Numbered from the stretch's first letter, positions 24,801 through 38,386 are shown. The stretch is DNA of 64,000 bases from Lichenostomus cassidix (GCA_008360975.2 CM039183.1:39547850-39611849); one strand, 5' to 3'. The notes: generated from the letters alone by a model not told the origin. Program-made: numbers and translations.

Positions 24801-27800
24801 GCTGTTCTCTGGCATTCAAAAGTTTGTTTTAGCTAATTCAAACAAAGCACAGACAGAGTTGCTACAGATCTGCTTTAATTTGCACCACCTGCCTTATTTC
24901 CCTTGCCTGTATCTAACTCCCCATAAAACTCTCAAAGCCTCAGGTTTGAAGGTTTGACTCTGGGTGGTTAACTAGACAATCCCAGTTGTATGGGATGTCC
25001 TTAAATCTGCACCAGCAAGTTCAGGAAAGCTTTTGGGAACTATTTTTGTCCCATCTTTTAGGAACCCCACACAAAAAAAATAGGTTTCCTGCCAGCCGTC
25101 ATAGAGCATATATGATTTTATCTGACTCTCCATCTCAAGATATGGTCCTGGGAAATGGTCTGTACTAGTGCCGAAAGGGATTAATCAGTTAATTAATGAA
25201 CAATATTGATAACAAAAATAAAAACATGGTCACTATAAGCTCTAATCTCCGTGTGAGCTGAAAACCTGCCCTTTTCAGAACATTCAAACAATTAAAAAGT
25301 ATCCAAATAAAATTTAAAAATGGCATGGAAAACAATTTTCTTACAAAGGAAAAAAATGAAACTGTTCAAACTCTCTTATCCTTACTTGGGCCAACTAGCG
25401 GCATTTTCACTGAGAAGGGGAAAAGGAAAAATATATTCCCCTTCAAGGCAGATTTTGTTTTTATGAAATAATTTGTTAAAGCTGAGCTTAATTTCAGTGC
25501 AGAACTAGACATCTACTCAGGATCAAAAGTTTTCATTATGGAAGTTAGACTTCTTTTGCATTTAATATTTTTTTACAGCAGAGAAATTTTCTCTTATGAA
25601 AAATAATATGGTTTGCTTCTATTTACCTCAGGACAGCCTGTTTTCTTCTTTGCCTAATGCACTCAACAATTTGCCAGACATTATAAATTTTTCCTTTTAC
25701 TCTTCAAATAGTTCTCTAATTCCTTCTTTGGCTATCAGAAAATCATAGTATCATGTCTAGCAAGAGACTCCCTTTCAACGATTTTGTTGTCATAAGCCTA
25801 AGACAGCAGCATGTCCTAGACCTAACTCCCATGATTTCTGCCGTTTTTGCTTCTGCCCAGATCTGCACCTGCTTTTATTTAGACAAACTTCCATAAGAGA
25901 CTTTGTAGCCACTTATTTCTTCTTTTTTTTTCTCTATTAAGAGTAAGCTACCCACAATATAAACTTCTCTGCCTTCTTGCTCTGTCATACCATTTCTGCT
26001 TTCTTAGTTCTGTATCTTGGGAGGAACCAAAGGTAAGTTAGGTCTGTGACCTAAACCGTCTCAGATGCTGAATCTAGCTAACAAATTCTGCTTAACCCCG
26101 TCCTGTTATATTTTTTATTTTAGAAAATGATTACATAGATGTAATTTGTGTGATACTCTACAGCAGGGTAATATTGGATAGAATTTACATTTATGCTAAA
26201 CAGTAGTGCTGAGTAGGTTTCAGAATTATGACTGATTTTTTATGTATAACCAGTGCAGTCAAATAGAAACAATCAAATGTATCAGGATGGAAAAATTTGT
26301 TATGATTTTTTCATTCTGTTTAGACAACAAGGAAGGCTATAGGAGGTTTCATGGCTGTAGGTAGGGCAAGTAGATGAGTTTAGTTTTAATGTGACTGCAT
26401 GTGGTAGCAGACTGGAAAAAATTTAACTTATACGATGTTTCATCAATCTTTAAATAAACTTCAGTTTCAATCAGGATATGCTTTGAACCTGACACCATGA
26501 TGCACTGATGCACATGCTCCCACTTTCCACTGTGCTTCATCAGTTAATCACGCTCACATAGGTGACCTTTCTCTGTATCTTGGTGGGTAGTGAGACTGGC
26601 AAATGAATGCAGCTTCTTGTACCACTTTTGGCTTAAAAATGTAAAATTTATTCCTGAGGACATCACCTCTCACTCTACCATTCAGTTTCAAGTAAATGAT
26701 TTTTGTTTGGAGCTATTGTGAGAACACTGCTCCTTCTCATTCTTTCCAAATGAGAACCACATGCTGGTAACTTGGGATCTCTTGGGGAACAGCAACACAA
26801 TTTCTGATACATTATTTTGGCTGTTTGTATTGACAGCTATCTCAAGGGAAGTAATGAAAAACTCAGAATGACAACTGTTCTATTGCAAATATTATCATCT
26901 TGGGAAACAGGTTGGAGAAGAACATAATGAACAAAAGTAATATTACCTAGTCTGCTATATAAAGACTCTTTTCATCATGAACAACCAAAGCCATATTAAG
27001 CCAACATAAGCTGTGACAATAATTTATATTCCCAGGTAGACAAAGTATGCAGCTAGAGGTGAGACTTAGATTTGTTTCATAAATAGAAAAGGGACAGGAT
27101 GACTAAGATGCATGTGTTTTATTTCCATTCTGACCTGCAGTGGGACTCAGGGTTTCTCATTTTTACCTTCCTGAATTTGAATTTGCACACCTACTGCCAA
27201 AATTCTGTCTCCCAAATTTCCTTCCTTCTTCCCACCTTCCCCAAAATCATGCAAAAATGCTAAGCATCAGTATCATGTTCAGATCACAAAACCCAGGAAA
27301 TACTGTGGTTGAGGTTGGTATGTGACCTGTTACTCTGATATCCTCAAATGATGGTACTATTATAGTCTTGCTGAACAGGACTTTTGTGGGTGTGCCAGGA
27401 AGAGAACCCAATTCCCCTGAGTACCATGTCCATGCTTTAAAATTAAAATATCTAGACATTATATAAAAAATATGATTTACATCTGTATTTTTAGTAAGTT
27501 CTCTTCCCTATGCTTGTGCAGTGGAAAATACTGGACTTCCAAGGAGTAACATGTGTGTTGCCGTGTAACCATGCTTGTATGCACAGAAGGATGTGTTTTA
27601 GTCTCACAGTCAAGATATTATAGTAATTAATTCTAATTGCACTTGGTGTTGACACTTGCAATATTCTTTGAGTACATTTTTTTTCTCAGATGGATATCCT
27701 GCTTTTTATGTTTAGTTAGTAAAAAAAACAAGCTGAAAAGAGCACACCCACCTCGGGAAAAATACTGAATCCAACTTGAACAATATTAGAAGGAAGAATA

Positions 27801-30800
27801 TAAGATCTTTCAATCTCTAGCATAAACCTGAACCTCTTGAACAACCAAGCAGTTGATAGCAGTGGCGTGTTAATACTTATGGTGTGGCCCAGTGCTGGAC
27901 AGCACAACTTGTGGATTTTGTTAAGTGACAGAAGAAAAAAAGGAAAAAAGTAATAATAGTTTCTATTCTTACCTCTTGAAACGCCTTTCTAGCTCACTCT
28001 GTTTTGTTTTGGTTTAGCAGTTTTCTTTTCAAAGTGGGACTAATTTTTATCAAAATGAATTAAAATAATTTTTAATAATTGTAAGTTAACTACCCAAGAT
28101 GTAAGATAACTTGAATAATGAACTCATCTTAAGAAATTCCTGGGAGATGCCCCATTGGTACCATCTAAGTGGGAATGCAGAACTTAAAAACACAAAAAAA
28201 AAAGAAAATTAAGAGGAATGGCACACAAATTATCACAGACAAAAGGCAATGGGGAAAAAAATTACCCAAAGTTTAGCTGTGTTTGCCAAAAAAAAAAGAT
28301 TAACTATAATGTTTTTGCACTATGTGGGGGCTATCTGAAAATGTTCTGTTTTAATTAATTGGGACAAAAGAAAAAAGGTGACCTGGAGCAGAGGAGGGAA
28401 AAGCATCTGTTTTTACTGGAAAAACGAACTTTCTATTAAAAAAAAAAAGTCCTACAGAATTAGATTTGGAGTTATTGCCACATAGGTGTTGTGGTTCAAC
28501 AACCTTGGTCTTTTCTGGCCAATATGATAGGCTGCAGCATGAGGAATGGGCCCTGTATGAAGTATACAACTTATGCTTTGAGAGACTTAATCTGGCCAGA
28601 AAAGATGAAAGCAAATGCAATGCCAAAAATAATTAATCAAGATGACACTTCCCAACAAACAATATTCAGGTTCATTATGGGTTTTGACCCAAAATGAACA
28701 TCAAAGTTCTGAGTATTACATTTTCTGTCTCTTTCCACCTACAACATAACACTTGAATCTAAGAGAGCACAGACTTGAGGGATTCTTTGGATACTTTTTC
28801 AGTAAAGGCAGTGTCAGTGTTTTCAAATTTATATCAGAGACTGGAAGACTATGGATGGGATATTCAGGAAACTCCATACAGAGTAAAAGCACGTTCTTGA
28901 AACTGCTCAACTCTTCTTTACATGATGGGAAGGTCATGACCAAGAGAAAATGGCTGTGAGTCTTTCTTTACGATACCTACTACAGTTGGGATTGGATGCC
29001 TGTTTCCTGGCTAGTTTAAACTGTTCCAGCAGTAAACCTCAGTCAGCCCTGTTTGCAAGTAGAGCTGCAAGGTAAAGGCTTTGTTTTGATTGGCAGTGTC
29101 ATCCAGGATACAGAAAAGACAATGTGAATGGAACAGGAAGGCTCAACAGACCCACCACAGAGAAGGTTACAGTTGCCTTGACATTCTCTACACTGGTTGC
29201 TGCTACTGCTGGCATTCTGAATATTTCTCCCCATTTTTTTCCCTCTCTTTTATTTTGGAAAGAGTCCTTTGCAAATCTGAAATAGCTAATGAATAAGGAC
29301 ACCCACAAATATTTACTAGGGCTGATAAACAATGGAAAATTCAGTGAACAATCTCAGCTAATTTTTACCAAGATGAAAAGCTGTTCATGTTTGCCAGGTC
29401 TAGAAGCCTCCGGCCATCACCATTAAAATTGTAAGGGCATCATCAGAATAAAAGGGACTTGAAAATTGAGTTCTGGGCCTTGTCTCCACAGCAAAATGCA
29501 TATTTTAAAAGCAAAAATATTGCTTTCAAACCATATTGCTCAAACACACATGAATGTCACAGGGTGGGCTTTTAGTACATTCCTCTAGCAAGCAAATATA
29601 AGCCTCTGGTTGAAGACATTTACAAAAGGACCTTTGGTTCTTACCTGTGAAGATGAACAGAGAAGTAATACTATCTCTTTTTCTGATATAGACACAGTTT
29701 GTAGGAAAGCAGGGCTGTGCATGATTATTCACAACTTTGGAAAGATTTTCCGGAACCAGAGGAGGTGCAGAAAAATGTTGGAGATGAATTATCATGCAAG
29801 GAGAAAAAGAAACAGTACAATATGTTTAGATAATCAAACAGAAGACAGAGAAGCATTTTAATTGGCATGAGGTATCTCCCTAGAGACAAAATGCCCAACG
29901 TTACTCTCCTGAATCTGCCAGGGCCACCGCCCTGCAGGATAAGGTGGGTCTGCCCTTGAGGGTCTGTCGAGCCAAGGCATGACAGCCATGTCCTGTCCTG
30001 CCACCCCAGCCAGGTGCAGGCATCTGGGGGTGCTGGGACAATCCTCAGGCATCAGGCACCTTCCTGGGGATGGGGAAGGCTGAGGCATGGACATGGTTTG
30101 GACCTGGCTTGGCAGGACTGAGGGGAGCTGGGGAGCAGCCCTGCTGTGGAGCTGTTAACACTGGGGCTGGCAGACCTGGGGTTGACAGAGAGTCCTGGGC
30201 TGTGGCCAGCATGGGGGGACCCCCAGGTGTCTGGGCAGGGATGATATAACAAGGTCATGACTCTACAGCATGTGGACTTAATAGTGAGAATAATCATCCC
30301 AAGGAAGTAGAATATTCTCCAGTTTTGTAGTATTCAAATGAATTCTGTGTTATTTTTCCAGAAGATAGGATTTGCTGGTGAAAACCTGTAAGCCAATCAG
30401 GTAACATAGCCTTTTGGTGTTATATGATTTCCTAGTCTGCGGATCTCCTCTTGTGCTTCAGTTTAGACATGGTTTCCATCAGCCTAAATCCGGCCTTCCC
30501 TGCAACAAAAACAAAGCAAAAATATCTGGGTACCAGGTCCGTGTGGACAGTTACCTCAGTTCAATTAAGTCCAAGAAAAATTTTGTGCATCTCTTGGCTT
30601 ATGTTTGGGCTTTAAGCTGAATTTAGGATATATTCAGATAAAGTCCTGATCAGATCAGAAAACACTAAATTAACACATAATACCTCTTTACACCATTTTT
30701 CGTCAGGTGTCAAGTAAAGACATTGTCACCTTTGTGTGCTTCATTTGAACAGTCTATTGAAGAAAATCAAGCAAAAACCCTTACCAGCTGCTTGCAGGAG

Positions 30801-31430
30801 GTCTGTCTCAGATGAGATTAGGAATTGGGAAGATAAACAGAGCAGCTTCCTCTTGACCACTTCATTGCAAGATGATCCTGGCCCGGCCATGGTACAGCAA
30901 AAAAGATTTTTCCAAATGAAATCCTCCTTTACATGACATAGGGCTCTAACTCATCATGTGAGAGGACACAGTTTGAGTGCATTTCTGCCCAAACTCAGAT
31001 AGAGGAATTACAGGCATTTAGCGAAGCAGTTTTTTATGAAGCCAAGTAAGTTTGAGAGCTGGTAAGCACAGTTACTCTCCTGTAGCAAAGGAGCTGGCAC
31101 TTGGCAGAAGCTGCTGTTCTACTGAGTGCTGTGCTAGCAGACTGCCAACTGGGTTAATGGGACCAGGAGTCGGAAGGCTTGAAAGCTTTCTGGCCAGTCT
31201 TGTTGCAGCAATCAGTAAAGTTGGAATTGCCACTGCTTTTTACAACATAGTAAATTGTTGTGTCACTACAAACCTTCTACTACCTGTTGATATCTCTTTT
31301 AAAGTGCCACAAAGGCTTCAGAATTTGTTTTTGGAGGTGTTAGGATTTGCATAATCATTTGGCAACTTGAAAAACGGTAGATAGATACTGGTAAATGGTA
31401 CCTGGAGGAATAGGAAATGTTAAACTACAA
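21895..31430. other. Non-genic sequence between CR1 copies
   Basis: About 9.5 kb without a recognisable gene. It contains a plus-strand open frame of 138 codons at 22685-23101 with no signature I know. A GC-rich block lies at about 29.9-30.25 kb (listed separately). The rest is AT-rich unique-looking sequence with short A or T runs. Confidence 0.55.
29895..30255. other. GC-rich block of unknown origin
   Basis: About 360 nt clearly richer in G and C than the flanks, with few CpG dinucleotides. It begins near CCCAACGTTACTCTCC and ends near GGGCAGGGATGATATAAC. It is rich in TGG/CAG words (CTGGGG, GGCAGG). It could be an old repeat insertion such as a solo LTR or LINE 5' piece, or simply unique DNA. 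I do not recognise it and no flanking duplication is obvious. Confidence 0.4.
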
Positions 31431-31492
31431 GGTTGGAGCAGATAGTGTTTTGAGGTTCCCTCCTGCCTGGGTTGTTCAATGTTTGATTCTAA
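31431..31492 (+). mobile_element. Possible old CR1 3' tail
   Basis: About 60 nt read GGTTGGAGCAGATAG, then TTTTGAGGTTCCCTCCTGCC, and end in CAATGTTTGATTCTA. This follows the usual CR1 3' end (GGTTGGACTAGATG, GAGGTCCCTTCCAAC, ATTCTATGATTCTA) with many changes. The match is by eye and short. Confidence 0.4.
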
Positions 31493-32045
31493 AGGAAAGT
31501 AGAAAATTTTCGGCAAAAGCCTACAAAGACCCGGGATTGATGATGCTTGAAACAGATACAAATAATGGCTTAAAGAGCCACAAACTGGCTCTGCTGTTCT
31601 GGTACATATGGACCCTGAGGGACAAAGCAGGTTTTGAAAAACAGATCCTTTAAGGCCTGAAATTGAGGTTTTTGTAATTCATATGGTACCAGAGTAGACA
31701 GTTTAAATACCACAGTGGCAGAATGTTTTTTTCCCCATGGGCCAAAGACTCTGCTTAGCTGCAAGTTCAAAATTTCATGCTGCTGCCCTGGGCATTTCTA
31801 GCTTGTACTGTCAAAGGGGCATGAAAGGCCATCTTCATCTGCTGTGCCCAGCAGCAACCAGGCTGCCCATTGCAACACAGGCAGGCTTGGAGGCAGCAGG
31901 GCTATGGCTGTCCAGGCTTGTGCATGAGAGACCTGGGATGTCACTATCTGAAGCCCACTTGAGACAATGTAATGATGTAAGAGATTATTTAAGAGTTTTC
32001 CTAATTTCAACATCTCAACAGTACATAATGAGTCAGCTAAACTCG

Positions 32046-32078
32046 TTTTTTTTTTTTTTTTTTGGGTTTTTTTTTTTT
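32046..32078. repeat. Interrupted poly-T
   Basis: 18 T, then GGG, then 12 T. It resembles the reverse complement of an A-tract with CCC interruption. Its GGG-spaced layout is like the minisatellite at 9.7 kb but on T rather than A. Confidence 0.85.
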
Positions 32079-32364
32079 GTAAAATGACAGGATTAGGAGG
32101 TTTGTTATTCTTGTCTTATTTTTTGATAGAGAAATTGTGAATGTAAAACAATGAGAAAAAAATCCTGGCATAGAATGTCAATGTAGTGCCTGAATTTATT
32201 TATATCCCATTAAATGAAAATGATTAGATTGCACATTGACTGCAAGGTTGATAGAATTGAATGTATTTAGTGTCTGCAAGGCTAGAAAAAAGCCCTGAAG
32301 GGTGACCTGTAATGATGTTCACACATTTAAAACGTTACTGTGGAGAAAAGTATTGTGTTTGTAT

Positions 32365-32480
32365 TTTTTCAGGGAAAGGAACCGAAATGATGAACTAGAT
32401 CTGTAGCAGGAAAGATTCAGGTTGGACACCACAAGATCCTCTCCAATAGCAGACACAGTGAAGAGCTACAGATTACAGAA
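32365..32480 (+). mobile_element. Old CR1 fragment, RT-to-3' region
   Basis: The sequence around GAACTAGATCTGTAGCAGG and AAAGATTCAGGTTGGACA follows the CR1/L3-type text in which an 'ATGGGCTTAATCTGCAGCAGGAAAGATTCAGGTTGGACAT'-like stretch lies just before the LINE 3'UTR. Agreement fades after about 32430, where only AGACACAGTGAAGAGCTAC still follows the element. This is a short, diverged piece and its boundaries are approximate. It matters because its left end looks like a splice acceptor with a small open frame. Confidence 0.6.
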
Positions 32481-33071
32481 GAGGCTTATGTATAAAGTGT
32501 TAATGAGAAGGCTGTACATGTTGTAGAAAAGAATTAGACATGAGTGAAGTTCAGTTGGGCAATGGGATGGAGCAAACATCATCTCATGTTCCCTTTTAGC
32601 ATCTTTTTCTACCGTTTTATGAAACCTTTTTTCTTCAAATTTTCAGACAGTTAGAGCTTAACTTTTGGGGACAGCTTAGATTTTTATTTCCCCACCTTAT
32701 CCCCCCAAAATGCATATCTAACTCCAAACCCTGTCTCCAGGTCCTGGAACTTGTAGCCTATTGGTATATGGTCTGGTTCACGAATGGCATTGCTGACTTT
32801 GTCTCCCAAACAACAACTAAATGTCATCATTGCAGAACTCTCCAAGAGTTTGTATAAACAAAGGGCTTTTTATGCCAATAATTTTTTGTCTTTCTCATTA
32901 TAGACCTTTCATTAGAGTGCTATGTAAATACAGCACCAGCTGGGGCTGGAACATCCTTTATATTCTTTTTTCCTCTGAGTGCACCTAGATAATATTGCCT
33001 ACAGTATAACCTGGCATTACATCCTGTCAGAGCTCCTGAGGAGCTGAACCATCAGTGGTAATGATTTTTTT
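32481..33071. other. Non-genic spacer
   Basis: About 590 nt of AT-rich sequence between two CR1 fragments. Nothing recognisable is seen in it. Confidence 0.6.
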
Positions 33072-33344
33072 CACAAGGGCATGTAGTGGTAGGATGAGGG
33101 AAATAGCCTTAACCTGAAGGCAGGTATATTTATGTTAGATATTAGGAAGAAACTCTTCACTGTGAGGGTGGGGAGACTCTGGCACAGGTTGCCCAGTGTA
33201 GCTGTGGGTACCCAGTCCCTGAGAGTGTTCAAGGCCAGGTTGGATGGGTCTTTGAGCCACCTGGTCTAGTGAAAGGTGTCCCTGCCCATGGCAGAGTGGT
33301 TGGAGCCAGATGATCTTTAACACAAACTATTCTATGATTCTGTC
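33072..33344 (+). mobile_element. CR1 LINE 3' end
   Basis: About 270 nt of a CR1 3' region in + orientation. It begins CACAAGGGCATGTAGTGGTA and continues through TTAGATATTAGGAAGAAACT and GGCACAGGTTGCCCAG to CAAGGCCAGGTTGGATGGGT and CCCTGCCCATGGCAG, and ends in ATTCTATGATTCTGTC-like sequence. Relative to the family text, the GGTCCCTTCCAACC block just before the tail is missing, so a small deletion has occurred there. No open reading frame is left. Confidence 0.95.
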
Positions 33345-33471
33345 ATGGGAAAATTACAAGGAAGACTAAGTTCTTAGTTCATCCCAACAGCTGTTATAAT
33401 TAGGGTCATTTTACTTGAGTTGTAGTTGGTCTTATCTGGTCAGACAAAATATTACACTATGTCCCTGTCCC

Positions 33472-33645
33472 ACCCCAAAAAACCAAAGAAAACCAAACCC
33501 TAAACTAAACCAACCAAACTAAAAATCCCTAAACCACAAGCCTTCCTTGCCCCCTCCCAAAAAAACCCAACAAAAACCAAAGCCCTAAACTAAACAAACA
33601 AACAACATCCCACTCCTCCTCTACCCCAAAAAACCACCCTCGAAT
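33472..33645. repeat. C/A-rich, nearly G-free degenerate tandem
   Basis: About 170 nt made almost only of C and A on the + strand, with some T and a handful of G. CCCCAAAAAACC-like units start at about 33473, 33555 and 33624, and CCCTAAACTAAAC-like words occur at 33498-33510 and 33583-33595. The spacing of roughly 70-82 nt suggests a decayed tandem. It lies about 130 nt after a CR1 3' end. Confidence 0.7.
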
Positions 33646-36600
33646 ACATTTAGGATAAAATGGGAATGTCCCATCTTTATTTTCCCTTCCTTTGCCCAGT
33701 CTTAACTTTCCAGAAGGTAATGTGTGTTTTGGGAAATTATCCACATCAGTGAATTTTCCTGGGAAAATTTCATCCAGGATTAAGGAAACTGTGCCAGCAC
33801 TTTACCTTTAAACAAAATAGGTCTGTCTCTTTTAGGCACCTTGACTTTGATTGTGAGGCAGCAGGGGACAGAATTCTCCTTGGTTTGGGAACTGTGGCAT
33901 CTCCGTTACAGCCAGCTCTCCTCTCCAAAAGATTATTGTGTACTAATCAGGTGCATTCATTTCACTCATCATCATCCTCAAGCCTGCCCTCCTGAGAATA
34001 TCTATGTGTACAGGTTGGTATTTATGAGCTGTTAAAGAAACATACAAAGATAAAGAACTCAGGAAAGTTTTGGTGTCTGCAGATGACATAAACCTACTCC
34101 ACTTTTAAAAGTGGTAGGCTTTGCCACCAATTTTTACGTGGTTTATAAGCATTTCCACCCTCCTCCTCAACTTCTAATCTGAAGTCTGGATGACTGCTTA
34201 TATGGCAAAGCTTGCTTCTGCTGTGGTCATCTGGAAAATGGCATCTTAGCATTTTTCTGCTCCGGTATAATCAAATAAGTGCCACATATAAATTAGCTTT
34301 AAACCAGACCACCAGATACTATAGGTGCTGACTTCTAGCACTTTAATTAATAGCTAACCTGAACAGACACTTAAAATTTCTGTTGCCAGTGAAGAGTTTG
34401 GGTACTGCCAGCAACTTTTTTTGCACCATCATTAGCTGCTTATCTACTTGTGGTACTATCATAAATTGTAACTAAATATTCATCTTCCTCCTTGCCTTTT
34501 CTTCTCCTTATTTGCCCCTAATTTGTGCCTCCTCAAGATTTACTTCTCATTTCCTCTCATTTTACCCACCTTCTATTTTCAGCAAGACTTGTCGTGCTAG
34601 AAGTCAGGTTACTAATTGAGCATTCCTTGCATGCCCAAGTGATTTGCACATTAGCAGACATGGAATAGTGCTTTGGATGAAATGCAATGCCATGGAAGAC
34701 AGTAAGATTTTTGCTATTGATTTCAATATAGTCAAAATTAACTTTCCTTGTCCAAAACATGTTCACTTCCCTCTTATTTTTTAAGTGGTATTTCTTCTTA
34801 GAGATGAATAAACTTAGATTAACTATGTTGGTCTCTGAATGTCCTTTTTACCATGATACATGGTAAAGAGGGCATAAGATAGGACTCTTTCTCTCTTCCT
34901 CTCAGATTTTCCTTTTGTGGCTTCACATGGTAGTTTCTCGGCACAATATATTCCAATCTTTTAATAGAATTATATTATTGACTGTTATTTTTTATGACTT
35001 TAAAGACAAATGAAGTCTTGGGGTTCAAGAAGCAAATGTACTTTTCTTCCAAAACCTATATGCAAGATATTTTTCTTTATGTATAGCCTAGGGCTTCCAG
35101 TTTTAAATACAGGCTCTGCATTAACACAACATCACTTATTTGATGAATTCAGCATGTACCTGTCTGTAAAATCTATTCCTTGACATTTATACACAAAAAA
35201 TAAGCCAATTAAGAGAAAGGCAATTGCTACATAAAATGATAGGGGAAAGATCATCTGATGGGGAAGGACAGGGCATGTCCTTTTCCGTCTTTCCTCTCTA
35301 ATTTCTGTGGTGGTTTATGTCATTCAGAAACCACCTCTGTAAATACATCAATTACAGGAAACTGTGGATAGAGGTGTTGTGAGCCCAGTGGTTCACATTG
35401 CAGAGACAAAGATTTACATGCCCTGTGTTATTATAAGGTTTTTTAGACCAGGTTAAATTCTTTTCCTCTTCTTCTGCACTTATTATTATCTGGTCTTTGA
35501 CATAACTTGACCTACACTGCATGGACTGTGCGTGGCTTTGTGTAGTCCTGCCTCACAGCCACCTTTGTTTTGTTTCAAGGTAGCATTGAAACAGAAATGA
35601 TGAGATAAGCAGGGCTAAGAAATGCCTTTCTCCCTCCCAACACCCCTGCATCGTAATAAGAAACAATTACAGTACTCTCAGGACATTTGGCTAGGCTGTT
35701 ACTAAGAGAAGATTTTATAATATGGACTACCTTGTGCTATTGCAATATTTTCCCTACAGAAACTTTAAACCACTTCATATGTTTAAGCACATTTTTATGA
35801 AAGGGGGAGATTGAGACATGAAGTCCACAGCTGAAGCGCAAATCAGCTGAAGTAGCAAGAGCGAGACAGGAACAGTGAGAATAGACCACATATTTCCTAA
35901 CACAGCAGGAACCCTTCTTATGCACAGCTTCAGAGCTGGTTTAATTACCTTGGTGGTGTTGGTTTAAGCTGTTCCCTGTTATGGATGTGCATCTCTCTGA
36001 CTCTTGTCCTAATTTTATATGCTAGAAGGGAAGCAGTTTAGATTCAACATTAAAAACTGAGAAGTGTGCATTTGTATCTCAACATTAGTTCCATGTAGTC
36101 ACAGCTTAGTAGCTATTCTAATAAATATAGCATATTATTAATTATTTTGATACTTTTATAGAAAAATAGCTGTTAAAATTAAATAAAGAATGATATTTGC
36201 AATCTGTCTTGGATCTTCATCAATAAACCACTTCTCTCCATTCACATCTCTTGCACATTACAAAATAAGTTTTTAAGTGCTGTTGTTACTGAGGAATGTG
36301 ACCAGAAAGCTCCACTTCAACAGCATCCAAATGATTGTGGAATAAAGAAGCTTTTATTTCAGAACATTTCTAATGGAAATTACTCCAGAATAGGTTATTG
36401 CACAGTATCTATTTGATTCACTTTTTTCATACAAACTCTAGACTAATTTAGATAAATCAGTACTCAGACTTTATGCAGGCCAACTCCCAGACTTTTATTC
36501 TCAAAATATAATGTACTCTGAAAAAAAAACAACAGAAAATTCAAAAATGGACTGACTAGGTTAGATTAGCCTGGAGATTTTAGTATTTGTATTTTTCACC

Positions 36601-38018
36601 TTTAATTAATTTTAATAGATTGCCTATTTATAATTAAGAGACCCATTAGCCAGTTCTGAAAATATTTTCCAATTTAAGTGCAAATACAAAGGCATTTAGC
36701 AGAAATTTAAGCTACCCTTTTTCATGCTTGGTAATCAGTTCTGCTTTTGCCTGGTTAATTCAGGAGTCCTGTGGGATGACCTCCTTTACAAAACATGATC
36801 TGTGACTTCTCTTCCTTAGTGACTCTCTTAGCTCCAGAGGTGTACTTAGGAGAATAAACAGCTCAGCTTATCCAGACCTCCAAATCTGGCTTATTCTGTG
36901 CTTTGGGCAAATGGCTGTGCAGGCGTTTATTTTATTAGACCTTGTTTATCTATTATTAACTGTTAGCTATACATGAGCACAGGACTGTGGTTTTGGTCTG
37001 TTGCTTTGTTGTTGTCTTTTAATATAAACAGCCTTTTGAACATCATGCTTCACCTTCCGTGGGCTGGGGATATGGAGGAAAATGAAACAAAACAAAAATC
37101 AAAACAAAGAAACCACACCAATGAACAAATAAATAATGAAACACATGATGTTTTCTGTATGGAACTAGCTGCAGACAAGTTCATTAACTAAATCATCCAA
37201 CATGAAATTTAATGGATAGTAAAAATTAGGCTAGTCATAATTTCTCACATTATTTCACTTCTTTTATTTAAAGTATTTAAGCATTCTCAGGCTCTCTTTC
37301 TTTTAGACTAGTGATTTTATGAATATAACACTCCAAATGACATGAAGTTAACTTTGGATAACAAGCCTGGATGAGCCCATGAGCCAGACATCCCTCCTAA
37401 ATCTGACTCTAAGGAAAATACAGACTTCTGCAGGACCTTCATACACCAGAGCACAAACACAGGCATTTAACAGGTTCCAGAATGTCAAGCACCTTACTGG
37501 AGCAAAGTTTATGTCAAATTCAGTATTACTGTCCCTCAGCTATCTCCATACTACTTGCCACTGGGAGTTAAATACCAGTGTGGCAACAACAACCTGTCCT
37601 GGAGGCTTGCTCAGAAGCAGTGGGTGTGTAAGATTTCCACATCATTTGCCAACTAAAACATGAAGGAAAAAGTGTGCACTTGTATGGTTAAGAGAAGGGG
37701 AGAATCTAAACCAGCCTGGAAAAAAAGCAAACAAAAAATAACATTCACCTGGATGAACTGGGCGTTGATGCAGGCAAGTCGTGCTTACCACATGGATGAA
37801 TGGCTGAAGGCAGTGGGAAGTTTGGATTCAGTGGGTAGATAATTGAGGTTGAAAGCTGAAAGTTTTTTATACCTTATCCCTAAGAATTTTTCCCTAAACC
37901 AATAGGATCTATTGATGTTTGGAGGCATTTGACACATGCAAGGATGCTGCTTTGTGAGAGAACATCATGTTGTATGCAGACCTGTGAGAAGCAAGAATCC
38001 CCAAAACTCTAAAGGACC

Positions 38019-38070
38019 AAAAAAACAAACAGACAGACAAGCAAACAAACAAACAAACAAAAAAAAAAAA
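38019..38070. repeat. CAAA/CAGA simple repeat
   Basis: CCAAAAAAACAAACAGACAG followed by four to five CAAA units and an A-run of 12. Confidence 0.85.
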
Positions 38071-38370
38071 TGAGCTTTTCAAACCAATTATGCAGACACA
38101 AACAAAAGGGTCTGCATGGGAGAGTTTTGACACCCATCTTTCCTCATTTTCCCTGGGATCTGATATAGAAGAAGCCAGAAATTTTGGAGGAGTTATTGCT
38201 GGCCCTCAGAGGTCCATGGAGATAGATGCCAGCTGAAAGGCTTCACTGGCTGGTGCCTGAGGAACACATTTTTACCTTGAGTCTCTGTCCCTCTAGGAGA
38301 TTCTCTCAGTGTTTCTGAACCCCTTTTGAGACTTTATGTGGCCTCTCAGGGGAGCCTTTGCAGCAAACTG

Positions 38371-38386
38371 ACACACACACACACAC
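38371..38386. repeat. AC dinucleotide repeat, eight units
   Basis: Eight perfect AC units. Short, but a possible polymorphic marker. Confidence 0.9.

Noticed and set aside
32365..32382. In-phase GKEPK-stop after a good acceptor, as an alternative SMOC2 terminal exon
   Set aside because: The sequence is part of a decayed CR1 fragment, and the exon at 5548 gives a better match to the known SMOC2 ending (KQG) with a UTR-like continuation.
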